NCBI RefSeq assembly: GCF_004364805.1 | Contig: NZ_SOAP01000001.1 | Location: forward strand, 744,001 to 808,000 | Direction of reading: 5' to 3' | Source: Pelagimonas phthalicica | GTDB taxonomy: Bacteria > Pseudomonadota > Alphaproteobacteria > Rhodobacterales > Rhodobacteraceae | DNA: 64,000 bases | Made by a program: the position numbers and the translations under genes | Shown: positions 54,178 to 63,809 of the stretch, one piece after another | Numbering within the stretch: the stretch's first letter is position 1 | Layout of the letters: each line of letters begins with the position of its first letter | The notes under the pieces: model-generated | Databases searched by the model: none | Seen by the model: only the letters and a program-made list of their open reading frames with translations | Told to the model about the DNA's origin: nothing

Positions 54178-54945
54178 TTATTTCAGCAGATGCGCTGACA
54201 TATCCCGGTTGATCTGGCGCAGGATCGCCTTGACCGAGTCATCCGAGGCCCGCGCCACCGCATAGACCCACAATTCCCCATTGCCTTCCGCCTCGGCGTA
54301 AATCCGTGTCGTACGCTGAGATTTTGCCCGAGACGGGTACCATTCTTTGACCGGAAGTTTACGGAACTCCATCCCATTGTAACGCATGAAATGTGGATGG
54401 TGGGGTTTGGTATAGCCCCGTTCGAAACTGTCCAGAATAAAGCTGGGGGTCGGGCCAGACGAAACTCGCCCACCTTGATGCTTTTCCCGGAAATATTTGA
54501 TGAAGACCGCGACCTTCTGGTGGCCTTTTTCGTAGATCCACGCGCCCTTTTCCTGCGGCTTCATCGGGCAACCTTCGGGATCTCCATCCATGATTTCCAC
54601 CATGGTCGGCGTGCGATTGCGCCCTTTGCAGAAGGCCATTTCCGGGAACATGGTCCAGAAATCATCTTCGACATATTGGCGCTTGCTCCACCCGGTTGGC
54701 GCGGGCGGATAAATGGCGTCAATCTGGCGGGCGAGGTCTTTTTTACTGCCAATCGGGGTGACCGTCGCCATGCGCGGCGCTTGCAGGGCCTGGGTTTCCT
54801 TGCCCAGACGCATCTCGACATAGGCAACCGGCCCGGCCGGTCGGTTCAGCGCATTGGCGTAGGCGCGGAACATCATGAAATCGATGCCCAGCGCCATCAT
54901 CAGCATCACCGGAATGGCAGCGACAACAACCAATATTTTCCACAT
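54178..54945 (-). CDS. Uncharacterised membrane-anchored protein (paralogue 2)
   Basis: A 255-residue protein with an N-terminal hydrophobic segment (MWKILVVVAAIPVMLMMALG). The shared motif appears as IYPPAPTGWSKRQYVEDDFW and the C-terminal part as DSVKAILRQINRDMSAHLLK, aligned with the neighbours. Two Cys occur near AFCKGRNRT and DPEGCPMKP. Function unknown. It follows paralogue 3 on the same strand with a 43-base gap, so they may be co-transcribed. Confidence 0.65.
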   Translation of the reverse strand: MWKILVVVAAIPVMLMMALGIDFMMFRAYANALNRPAGPVAYVEMRLGKETQALQAPRMATVTPIGSKKDLARQIDAIYPPAPTGWSKRQYVEDDFWTMFPEMAFCKGRNRTPTMVEIMDGDPEGCPMKPQEKGAWIYEKGHQKVAVFIKYFREKHQGGRVSSGPTPSFILDSFERGYTKPHHPHFMRYNGMEFRKLPVKEWYPSRAKSQRTTRIYAEAEGNGELWVYAVARASDDSVKAILRQINRDMSAHLLK

Positions 54946-54988
54946 AACTCAGCCCTTCCTCAGTCTGCCTTTCCCCTTCGGGCAGGCC

Positions 54989-55951
54989 TTAATATTCCCG
55001 TGACAACCCGTAACGTTCGTTATGGTGGCGCAACTGAGCGCGATAACGGGCGCGATCCTGTGCCGCCCTTTGCATCAGGCGTTTTTCCTTGAGCATGGCC
55101 GCCTCGCGCCGGGCCAAAACCGCCTCGGATACGCCCGCCATCAACTCGCTATGCGCACCGGGATCAGCGAGTTTGCGGATGCGGGTAAAATCAACCCCGT
55201 TCAAGACGCGTTTGATTTCGGCATCCTTGGCACGGGCCAGAGCCGTGACCCGGATGCTGGACCCGTCGGGCAGGATCATATCCGCCCGGATGGTGCGGAA
55301 GGTCTGCGCCTCCCAATCATCCATGATCTCTAAAAAGACCACCCCACGAATGCGGGCAAAGCCGATCTCTTTTTTACTCCAAGCCGTTTGCTTGGCCGCA
55401 TTTCTGATGGCCGCCTCTTCGATGGTGCGCGCCTTGCGCGGGGCCTCGATCTGGCGAATGCTCAGGGCAATCCGATCCTTGCCCTTGGCGTAAACATAAG
55501 TCTGCTTGGCCTTCTTGCGGTGATAGGTGGCCTTGGAATAGCCCCCCATCAAGTCGGAAAAGGATGCATTGGACGCGCCCAGCTCCTCCTGCGCGATACG
55601 CTCCAGCTCATCATGGCTGGGGATCGCGCCCCGGTAATGGCCTTTGATCAGCTTGGATTGTGTGATGCTCCAGGATTGCCTGGTCCATCCAGCCGGGGCG
55701 GCGGGCAAGAGATCGCGCAGATCATTACCCAGATTCTCCGTGACCAGCTGTTTTGACCGCCGTTTTTCCGCGGCAATCCGTCCGCGTTCGGCAAAGGAAT
55801 TGGCCCAGCCCTTGAGCCCAAATTCAAGAAATCCCTGATTGGCGTTGATCGCCTGCATGGCGTAATCTGCCATGCCCAAAGAACTGACAATCGAAATAAA
55901 ACCGCAAAGAATACCTATCGCAATACGCACGTTGCCCTCGTGTGTTTCCAA
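54989..55951 (-). CDS. Uncharacterised membrane-anchored protein (paralogue 3)
   Basis: A 320-residue protein starting METHEGNVRIAIGILCGFIS, with an N-terminal hydrophobic segment. The motif DLLPAAPAGWTRQSWS and the segment AEIKRVLNGVDFTRIRKLAD match paralogues 1 and 2 in order. The C-terminus is a basic, Arg/Gln-rich helix (REAAMLKEKRLMQRAAQDRA), possibly coiled coil. Function unknown. It diverges from mreB. Confidence 0.65.
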   Translation of the reverse strand: METHEGNVRIAIGILCGFISIVSSLGMADYAMQAINANQGFLEFGLKGWANSFAERGRIAAEKRRSKQLVTENLGNDLRDLLPAAPAGWTRQSWSITQSKLIKGHYRGAIPSHDELERIAQEELGASNASFSDLMGGYSKATYHRKKAKQTYVYAKGKDRIALSIRQIEAPRKARTIEEAAIRNAAKQTAWSKKEIGFARIRGVVFLEIMDDWEAQTFRTIRADMILPDGSSIRVTALARAKDAEIKRVLNGVDFTRIRKLADPGAHSELMAGVSEAVLARREAAMLKEKRLMQRAAQDRARYRAQLRHHNERYGLSREY

Positions 55952-57304
<1,353 letters not shown>

Positions 57305-57330
57305 TCGACGCCTTCTGATCTGGATGCCCC

Positions 57331-57373
57331 AAATTCCGTGCACGGAATTTGCAAGAATTTTCGAAAATTCTTG
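57331..57373. repeat. Two adjacent perfect palindromes between mreB and mreC
   Basis: A 20-bp perfect palindrome at 57331-57350 (AAATTCCGTGCACGGAATTT) is followed one base later by a 22-bp perfect palindrome at 57352-57373 (core GAATTTTCGAAAATTC). Neither has a T-run, so simple termination is unlikely. They may be an RNA stem, a protein-binding site, or an extragenic repeat. Confidence 0.7.
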
Positions 57374-57431
57374 TCCCGCAACACGATAGGTCGCACAAAG
57401 ATCACAGCTTTGATCAGGAAACGGAGGCGTT

Positions 57432-58355
57432 TTGGCGCAGGATCGCTCCAACAGCGAAGATTTCACCCGCCCGCTCAGGCGGCTCTTGCTGGCGGTCGTG
57501 ACCCTGTGCCTGTTGTTGCTGTTCCTTGTCTGGCGCATTGACTCGCCACGCGTGGAACGGTTTCGCGCCCAGGTGGTAGATACGGTGGTGCCCAACATGG
57601 ATTGGGCCATGGCCCCTGTCACCGCAACAGCGCAACTGTTCCGGGATTTTCAAAGCTATCAAAGCATTCACGAGCAAAACCAGGAATTGCGCCGTGAATT
57701 GCGTCAGATGACGGCCTGGAAAGAGGCGGCGCTGCAATTGGAGCAGGAAAACGCCCGGCTGCGCGACCTGAACAATGTCCGCCTTGATCCGCGCCTGACC
57801 TTTATCACCGGGGTGGTGCTGGCCGATTCCGGGTCGCCGTTTCGCCAGTCGGTTCTGATCAATGTCGGCTCTCGCGATGGGATTGTTGACGGCTGGGCAA
57901 CAATGGACGGGATCGGCCTTGTGGGTCGCATCGCCGGGGTTGGGGCCAATACCAGCCGGGTCATCCTGCTGACCGATACCAGTTCGCGCATTCCGGTTGA
58001 GATCCAGCCCTCGGGTCAGCGCGCTCTTGTCGCCGGTGACAACACCGCCGCCCCCCCGATTGATTTCCTGGAAAACCCTGACCAGGTCCGCCCGGGTGAT
58101 CGCATTGTCACCACCGGTGATGGCGATGTCTTTCCCCCCGGCCTGCTGGTTGGTCAGGTTGCGCAAGATCCCGGTGGACGCCTGCGCGCCCGTCTGGCCG
58201 CCGATTATGAACGCTTGGAATTCCTGAGGGTTCTGCGCGATCATGGTGCGCGGCGCGTGACCGTTCCCAGCGGGTTGATCCTGCCCGAAAACCTGCCGGA
58301 TTCCGAAGCCCCCGCCCCGGCCCTGCCCGGCAGCGAAGGGGAAGGCGATGGCTGA
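57432..58355 (+). CDS. mreC: Rod shape-determining protein MreC
   Basis: A 307-residue protein with a cytosolic N-terminus, one membrane helix (about residues 20-35, LLLAVVTLCLLLLFLVW), a coiled coil (about 70-115, NQELRRELRQMTAWKEAALQ) and periplasmic beta-barrel domains (TGVVLADSGSPFRQSVLINV). The start is TTG, with GGAGG a few bases upstream. It links MreB to PBP2. It overlaps mreD by eight bases. Confidence 0.92.
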   Translation: MAQDRSNSEDFTRPLRRLLLAVVTLCLLLLFLVWRIDSPRVERFRAQVVDTVVPNMDWAMAPVTATAQLFRDFQSYQSIHEQNQELRRELRQMTAWKEAALQLEQENARLRDLNNVRLDPRLTFITGVVLADSGSPFRQSVLINVGSRDGIVDGWATMDGIGLVGRIAGVGANTSRVILLTDTSSRIPVEIQPSGQRALVAGDNTAAPPIDFLENPDQVRPGDRIVTTGDGDVFPPGLLVGQVAQDPGGRLRARLAADYERLEFLRVLRDHGARRVTVPSGLILPENLPDSEAPAPALPGSEGEGDG

Positions 58356-58887
58356 GCTGAACCCGGTCAAACTATGGCTCATGCGCCTGGCCTATCTTGG
58401 TTTTGCTTTGCTGATCTTGTTTGCGCATCTTCTCCCACTTGAGATCAGCCCGCGCCCCTTTGGTGGCCCTGATGTGCTTGTGGCGCTGACCTTTGCCTGG
58501 GCCCTGCGCCGCCCGCAATATGTGCCCATGTTGCTGGTCGCCTTTGTGCTGCTGCTGGCCGATATGCTGCTACAACGCCCGCCGGGATTGTGGGCCGGGT
58601 TGATATTGCTGGGCACCGAATGGCTGAAATCCCGCGACCGGGCCCTGCGCGAAAACACATTTTTCGCCGAATGGGTCACGGTGGCCTCGGTGCTTTTGCT
58701 GGCCCTTGTCACCTATCGCGCGGTTCTTGGCCTATTGCTGGTCTCGCCGGGTGCGCTATCTCTGTCTTTCATGCAATATGGCACCACAATGGCCATTTAC
58801 CCCTTGATTGCCGGGCTTAGCTATTTGGTATTTGGCTCGGCCAAAGGGAAGAAAGACGATTTAGACCAGATGAGGCACCGCACATGA
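58348..58887 (+). CDS. mreD: Rod shape-determining protein MreD
   Basis: A 179-residue integral membrane protein with about five helices (LAYLGFALLILFAHLLPLEI; PLIAGLSYLVFGSAKG). Size and position between mreC and pbp2 identify it. It overlaps both neighbours, so translation is coupled. Confidence 0.9.
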   Translation: MAELNPVKLWLMRLAYLGFALLILFAHLLPLEISPRPFGGPDVLVALTFAWALRRPQYVPMLLVAFVLLLADMLLQRPPGLWAGLILLGTEWLKSRDRALRENTFFAEWVTVASVLLLALVTYRAVLGLLLVSPGALSLSFMQYGTTMAIYPLIAGLSYLVFGSAKGKKDDLDQMRHRT

Positions 58888-60803
58888 GGCGCACATCCCG
58901 CGAAACCGAACTGAGCGCCCGCCGGATCACCCGGCGCGGGCTGCTTTTGGGGGGCGCGCAGCTGGCCTTTGCTGGCGTTTTGGGCGCGCGGATGCGTTAT
59001 ATGCAGGTGGAACAGGCCGATGAATTCCGCCTGTTGGCCGAAGAAAACCGCATCTCCATCCGTTTTATCCCGCCAACCCGGGGCCGGATCTTTGACCGCA
59101 ATGGCCGCGTGATTGCCGAGAACGAGCCGACCTATCGCATCATTCTTGTTCCCGAAGATGCCGAAGACGTGCAGGATGTCATCGCGCGGGTCTCGCAACT
59201 GGTTGAGTTGGAAGAGGGTGATTTGAACCGCGCCCTGACCAGCATCAACCCGCGCCGCCCGTTTGACCCTGTGACAATTGCCGACCGCGTCAGCTGGGCC
59301 GATATCAGCCGCGTCGCCGCCAATGCCCCCGCCCTGCCCGGCATCTCGACCGAGGTGGGCCAATCGCGCGTCTATCCCCAATCCGAACTTTACGCCCATG
59401 TGGCGGGCTATGTGGCCAAGGTGAATGACCGCAACCTGTCGCGCTACGAAGACCCGCCAGCGGTGCTGAACCTGCCTGGATTTCAATTTGGTCAAGTCGG
59501 GATCGAGTCGAAATACGAGGACCTCTTGCGCGGCAAGGCCGGGGTCAAACGGGTCGAAGTGAACTCGGCCAACCGCGTGATGCGCGAATTGGACCGGCGC
59601 GAAGGCTCGACCGGGGCTGATTTGCAGCTCACCGTGGATACGGATCTGCAAGATTACATTCTCGCAAGGCTGGGTGAGGAATCAGCCTCGGTCGTGGTGA
59701 TGGATCTGGAGAATGGCGACCTCAAAGCGATTGCCTCGGCCCCGTCTTATGACCCCAACAAATTTGTGCACGGAATTTCGACGGCGGATTACGCGTTGCT
59801 GCGCGACAATGATCACCGCCCGCAAGCCTCGAAAACCGTACAGGATGCCTATCCGCCCGGATCGACCTTTAAGATGGTCACGGCGCTGGCCGGGTTGGAT
59901 GCCGGTTTGATTTCGCCCGAAGATACGGTCTATTGCCCCGGCCATATGGAGGTCGGCGGGCGCAAGTTCCATTGCTGGAAACGTTCGGGTCACGGCAATA
60001 TGAACCTCGAACAAAGCCTGCGCCATTCCTGTGACGTCTATTATTACGATCTGGCGCTCAAGGTCGGGATCGAACGCATCGCCGCCATGGCGCGGCGTTT
60101 GGGGCTGGGCGAGACCCATGGCGTGCCCATGTCTGCCGTCACCAGTGGTCTGGTACCGGACAAGGCCTGGAAACTGCGCAAGCACAAGCAGGAATGGGTG
60201 ATCGGCGACAGCGTCAACGCCTCGATCGGGCAAGGCTTTGTGCTGACCTCGCCAATGCAATTGGCGGTGATGATGGCCCGGATTGCGACGGGGCGTGATA
60301 TCTCGCCCCGCTTGGTCAAACGGATTGGCGATGTGGACACCCCATTGCGCGGCGGCACCGATCTGGGGTTGAACCCCAACCACCTGCGCCTGATCCACCG
60401 TGCCATGTATTCGGTCAGCAACAATCGCCGCGGCACCGCCTATGGCTCGCGCATCATCGCCGACGGGATGCGCATGGCGGGCAAGACCGGCACCGCGCAG
60501 GTATCGTCAACCGTGGTCGATAACTCGGCTGTGCCTTGGGAAAAGCGCGACCATGCGCTGTTCGTGAATTTTGCCCCCTGGGACAACCCCAAGATCGCCG
60601 TGTCGGTGGTGGTGGAACATGGCGGCGGCGGTTCGGTCGCGGCCGCCCCGATTGCCCGCGATGTCACTTTGCAGGCCCTTTACGGCGGTGATCCTCCACT
60701 GGATGCCTATCCGAAGAAGGACCGCGCCCGCGTGAAGGCGCTTCAGGCGCGACTGTCAAAGGAGCGTGAGGAACGTCAAGCGCTGCGGAGCAACCGCGCG
60801 TGA
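58884..60803 (+). CDS. mrdA: Penicillin-binding protein 2 (elongation transpeptidase)
   Basis: A 639-residue class B PBP. The dimerisation domain (about 50-240) precedes the transpeptidase, with active-site PPGSTFKMVTALAG (SxxK), RHSCDVYYYDLA (SxN-equivalent SCD) and AGKTGTAQVSS (KTG). The N-terminus ITRRGLLLGGAQLAFAGVLG resembles a twin-arginine signal rather than a plain anchor. It cross-links side-wall peptidoglycan with RodA. It overlaps mreD and rodA by four bases each. Confidence 0.94.
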   Translation: MRRTSRETELSARRITRRGLLLGGAQLAFAGVLGARMRYMQVEQADEFRLLAEENRISIRFIPPTRGRIFDRNGRVIAENEPTYRIILVPEDAEDVQDVIARVSQLVELEEGDLNRALTSINPRRPFDPVTIADRVSWADISRVAANAPALPGISTEVGQSRVYPQSELYAHVAGYVAKVNDRNLSRYEDPPAVLNLPGFQFGQVGIESKYEDLLRGKAGVKRVEVNSANRVMRELDRREGSTGADLQLTVDTDLQDYILARLGEESASVVVMDLENGDLKAIASAPSYDPNKFVHGISTADYALLRDNDHRPQASKTVQDAYPPGSTFKMVTALAGLDAGLISPEDTVYCPGHMEVGGRKFHCWKRSGHGNMNLEQSLRHSCDVYYYDLALKVGIERIAAMARRLGLGETHGVPMSAVTSGLVPDKAWKLRKHKQEWVIGDSVNASIGQGFVLTSPMQLAVMMARIATGRDISPRLVKRIGDVDTPLRGGTDLGLNPNHLRLIHRAMYSVSNNRRGTAYGSRIIADGMRMAGKTGTAQVSSTVVDNSAVPWEKRDHALFVNFAPWDNPKIAVSVVVEHGGGGSVAAAPIARDVTLQALYGGDPPLDAYPKKDRARVKALQARLSKEREERQALRSNRA

Positions 60804-61939
60804 CCTTTCTTGAACATAATATCAAGAGCGTCCCCACCGGCTGGCGCAAGATCTTGCACCTGAACTGGGCGCTGATCGTGTTGCTGGCGGCGGTGGCGTC
60901 GGTCGGGTTTCTGATGCTGTATTCGGTGGCAGGCGGGTCATTCACCCCCTGGGCCGAGCCACAAATGAAACGCTTTGCCCTTGGTCTGGCGGGCATGTTC
61001 ATTGTCGCGATGATCCCGATCTGGTTCTGGCGCAATATGGCGATTGTGGCCTATATTGTCGGGCTGATCCTGCTGGTCATGGTCGAGCTTTTTGGCGAGG
61101 TCGGCATGGGCGCTCAGCGTTGGATCAACCTTGGTTTCATGCGTTTGCAACCCTCAGAGGTGATGAAAATCGCAATGGTCATGGTGCTGGCCGCCTATTA
61201 CGACTGGTTGCCTCTCAACCGAACCTCGCGACCGACCTGGGTTCTCCTGCCAATCGTGCTGATTGTCCTGCCAACCATTTTGGTTCTTGGCCAGCCGGAC
61301 CTTGGGACAGCCCTGCTGCTATTGGTGTCCGGCGGATTGATGATGTTTCTCGCCGGGGTGCATTGGCTCTATTTTGCGACTGTTGCCACGGCTGGGGCCG
61401 GAACGATCTGGGCGGTTTTCCAAAGCCGCGCCACGGATTGGCAATTGCTGAAGGATTACCAATATCGCCGCATTGATACATTCCTGGACCCAAGCACCGA
61501 TCCACTCGGCGCTGGGTATCACATCACACAGGCCAAGATCGCCATGGGCTCTGGCGGCTGGACCGGGCGGGGTTTTATGCAAGGCACCCAGTCGCGGCTG
61601 AACTTTCTGCCTGAGAAACAAACCGACTTTATCTTCAACACCCTGGCCGAAGAGTTCGGCTTTGTCGGCGGGTTCTCGTTGCTCGTGCTTTACATGCTGA
61701 TCCTGTTTTTCTGCACGGTCTCGGCCCTGCAGAACAAAGATCGCTTTTCCTCGCTGCTGATCCTCGGGATCGGCCTGACCTTTTTCCTGTTCTTTGCGGT
61801 CAATATGTCGATGGTGATGGGGCTGGCCCCGGTTGTCGGCGTTCCCCTGCCCCTGGTCAGCTTTGGTGGATCGGCGATGCTGATCCTGATGCTGGGCTTT
61901 GGGTTGGTGCAAAGCGCGCATGTCCACAGACCTAGATAA
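60800..61939 (+). CDS. rodA: Rod-complex peptidoglycan polymerase RodA (SEDS)
   Basis: A 379-residue SEDS glycosyltransferase with about ten membrane helices. Conserved segments are QRWINLGFMRLQPSEVMKIA, LGQPDLGTALLLLVSGG, FLPEKQTDFIFNTLAEEFGF and GVPLPLVSFGGSAMLILMLG. It polymerises lipid II for the side wall with PBP2. Confidence 0.95.
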   Translation: MTFLEHNIKSVPTGWRKILHLNWALIVLLAAVASVGFLMLYSVAGGSFTPWAEPQMKRFALGLAGMFIVAMIPIWFWRNMAIVAYIVGLILLVMVELFGEVGMGAQRWINLGFMRLQPSEVMKIAMVMVLAAYYDWLPLNRTSRPTWVLLPIVLIVLPTILVLGQPDLGTALLLLVSGGLMMFLAGVHWLYFATVATAGAGTIWAVFQSRATDWQLLKDYQYRRIDTFLDPSTDPLGAGYHITQAKIAMGSGGWTGRGFMQGTQSRLNFLPEKQTDFIFNTLAEEFGFVGGFSLLVLYMLILFFCTVSALQNKDRFSSLLILGIGLTFFLFFAVNMSMVMGLAPVVGVPLPLVSFGGSAMLILMLGFGLVQSAHVHRPR

Positions 61940-61953
61940 CTGGCCCCAAAAAA

Positions 61954-62889
61954 ATGACGACCCATATCCTGTTTGCCGCCAAATCCGAACGTTGGCCGGA
62001 ATACGAAGCCCCTTTGCGCGCAGCCCTGGACGCGGAAGGTCTGGATTATGTGCTGTCCTGTGAGATGGATGCGGAGCTGGTGGATTACATCATCTATGCG
62101 CCCAATTCCGGGCTCAGCGATTTTTCGGTCTTTCCCCGCCTCAAGGCAGTGATGAACCTCTGGGCCGGGGTCGAGGATGTGGTTGGCAATAAGACTCTGA
62201 CTGTGCCGCTGACCCGAATGGTTGATGAAGAGGGCCTGACACAGGGCATGGTGGAATGGGTCACCGGCCATGTGATGCGCCACCATCTGGGGATGGATGC
62301 ACATATTGTGAACCCGGAGCGGATCTGGGACGACACGCCGCCCCCCTTGGCTAAGGATCGCAAGGTGACGGTGCTGGGGCTTGGCGCGCTTGGCACTGCC
62401 TGCGCCGGGATGCTGGCGCAGATCGGCTTTGCCGTGACCGGGTGGAGCCGATCCGACAAGGAGATTGCAGATGTGATCTGCGAACATGGTGACGAGGGAT
62501 TGGCGCGCGCGCTGAGCGGGGCCGAGATTGTCGTGCTGCTGCTGCCCAACACGCCGGCGACCGAGGATGTGATCAACGCAGAACGCCTGGCGCTGATGGC
62601 CAAGGGCAGTGTGATCATCAATCCGGGGCGTGGGCCTTTGATCGATGATGCGGCGCTGCTGGCGGCGTTGGACAGCGGCCAGATCGGTCATGCGACTTTG
62701 GACGTTTTCCGCGTCGAACCGCTGCCTGCGGATCACCTGTTCTGGGCCCATCCAAAGGTCACCGTGACCCCGCATATCGCCTCGACCACCCGTCCTGACA
62801 GTGCCGCACGAGTGATAGCGCAAAACATTCGCCGCGCCGAGACCGGCACGCCTCTGTTGCATCTTGTTGACCGCAGCGCAGGGTATTAA
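61954..62889 (+). CDS. D-2-hydroxyacid dehydrogenase, glyoxylate/hydroxypyruvate reductase A-like
   Basis: A 311-residue NAD(P)-dependent enzyme. The nucleotide loop is TVLGLGALGTACAGMLAQIG; the catalytic Arg is in IINPGRGPLIDDAALL, and the general-base region is VTVTPHIASTTRPDSAARV. The sequence is closest to GhrA-type reductases acting on glyoxylate or hydroxypyruvate. It lies 14 bases after rodA but is functionally unrelated. Confidence 0.87.
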   Translation: MTTHILFAAKSERWPEYEAPLRAALDAEGLDYVLSCEMDAELVDYIIYAPNSGLSDFSVFPRLKAVMNLWAGVEDVVGNKTLTVPLTRMVDEEGLTQGMVEWVTGHVMRHHLGMDAHIVNPERIWDDTPPPLAKDRKVTVLGLGALGTACAGMLAQIGFAVTGWSRSDKEIADVICEHGDEGLARALSGAEIVVLLLPNTPATEDVINAERLALMAKGSVIINPGRGPLIDDAALLAALDSGQIGHATLDVFRVEPLPADHLFWAHPKVTVTPHIASTTRPDSAARVIAQNIRRAETGTPLLHLVDRSAGY

Positions 62890-62922
62890 GCCCTAGCCAA
62901 CCCTAGCCGCAAGGATTCGACC

Positions 62923-63603
62923 ATGAGCTTTGATCGCAGCGTCAAGATCGCCCCCTCTATCCTCTCAGCCGACTTCGCCGATTTCGGCCGTGAAATTCAG
63001 GCCATTGAAGCGCAAGGCGCGGATTGGATTCATGTCGACGTGATGGACGGGCATTTTGTGCCGAACCTGACCTTTGGTCCCCCCGCCGTGAAAGCGTTTC
63101 GCAAACATGTGAAAACGGTCATGGATGTGCATCTGATGATCTCGCCGGTGGATGCTTATATCGACGCTTATGCCGATGCCGGTGCGGATGTTTTGACCGC
63201 CCATGTTGAGGCTGGGCCCCATAGCCACCGCACCTTGCAGGCCATTCGTGGCGCGGGGATGAAGGCCGGGATCGCCTTGAACCCGGGCACACCTGCGGAA
63301 GCGGTCGAGCATTTGCTGGACCTGACCGATCTGGTCTGTGTGATGACCGTGAACCCCGGTTTTGGCGGGCAAAAGTTCATCGATATGACCGCCAAGGTGC
63401 GCAAGCTGCGCGAGATAATTGGCGACCGTCCGGTGCATATCGAGATTGACGGTGGCGTTGATCCCACCACCGCGCCGCTGGTGGTTGAAGCCGGGGCGGA
63501 TGTTCTGGTGGCGGGTTCTGCCGTGTTCCGCGGTGGTTCGGTCGAGAACCCGGCCCCCTATGGTGAGAATATCCGCGCGATCAAGGCCTCGGTCGCCGGT
63601 TGA
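62923..63603 (+). CDS. rpe: Ribulose-phosphate 3-epimerase
   Basis: A 226-residue (beta/alpha)8 metal enzyme converting D-ribulose 5-phosphate to D-xylulose 5-phosphate. Metal and catalytic ligands lie in IHVDVMDGHFVPNLTFGP, MDVHLMISPVDAYID and HIEIDGGVDPTTAPLV; the phosphate loop is MTVNPGFGGQKFI. Full family length. Confidence 0.95.
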   Translation: MSFDRSVKIAPSILSADFADFGREIQAIEAQGADWIHVDVMDGHFVPNLTFGPPAVKAFRKHVKTVMDVHLMISPVDAYIDAYADAGADVLTAHVEAGPHSHRTLQAIRGAGMKAGIALNPGTPAEAVEHLLDLTDLVCVMTVNPGFGGQKFIDMTAKVRKLREIIGDRPVHIEIDGGVDPTTAPLVVEAGADVLVAGSAVFRGGSVENPAPYGENIRAIKASVAG

Positions 63604-63660
63604 TAGGGGGTTGGGGGCGCTGCCCCCGGCCTGCGGCCTCCCCCGGGATATTTTTGGCCC
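63604..63660. repeat. GC-rich extragenic repeat / terminator-like sequence after rpe
   Basis: GGGGGC (63613-63618) with GCCCCC (63622-63627), then GGCC-TGC-GGCC, then CCCCCGGGATATTTTTGG. I recall this layout as a widespread roseobacter extragenic motif; here it may end rpe transcription. Confidence 0.6.
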
Positions 63661-63669
63661 AAAGAAACC

Positions 63670-63786
63670 TAGAGCGCGTCCAGTTCAATTGAATTCGCTC
63701 AGCTGGTCGAACGCGTTATGCTCTGCAAATGTTGCCTCGCCCTGCCGAGCGAATACTTGAATCAGATCAAACTGAACACGCTGTAG
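63670..63786. repeat. Imperfect inverted-repeat element (117 bp)
   Basis: The left end TAGAGCGCGTCCAGTTCAAT... and the reversed right end TACAGCGTGTTCAGTTTGAT... are about 75 percent alike over 30-38 bases and both run into ATTCGCTC. This resembles a decayed miniature element. It has no coding capacity. Confidence 0.5.
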
Positions 63787-63809
63787 ACGCGTGATCTAAT
63801 TGGCGTGGG

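Noticed and set aside
59760-59782. GTGCACGGAATTT inside pbp2, similar to the mreB-mreC palindrome
   Set aside because: It lies in a conserved coding stretch (KFVHGIST) with only half the palindrome, so it is probably chance.
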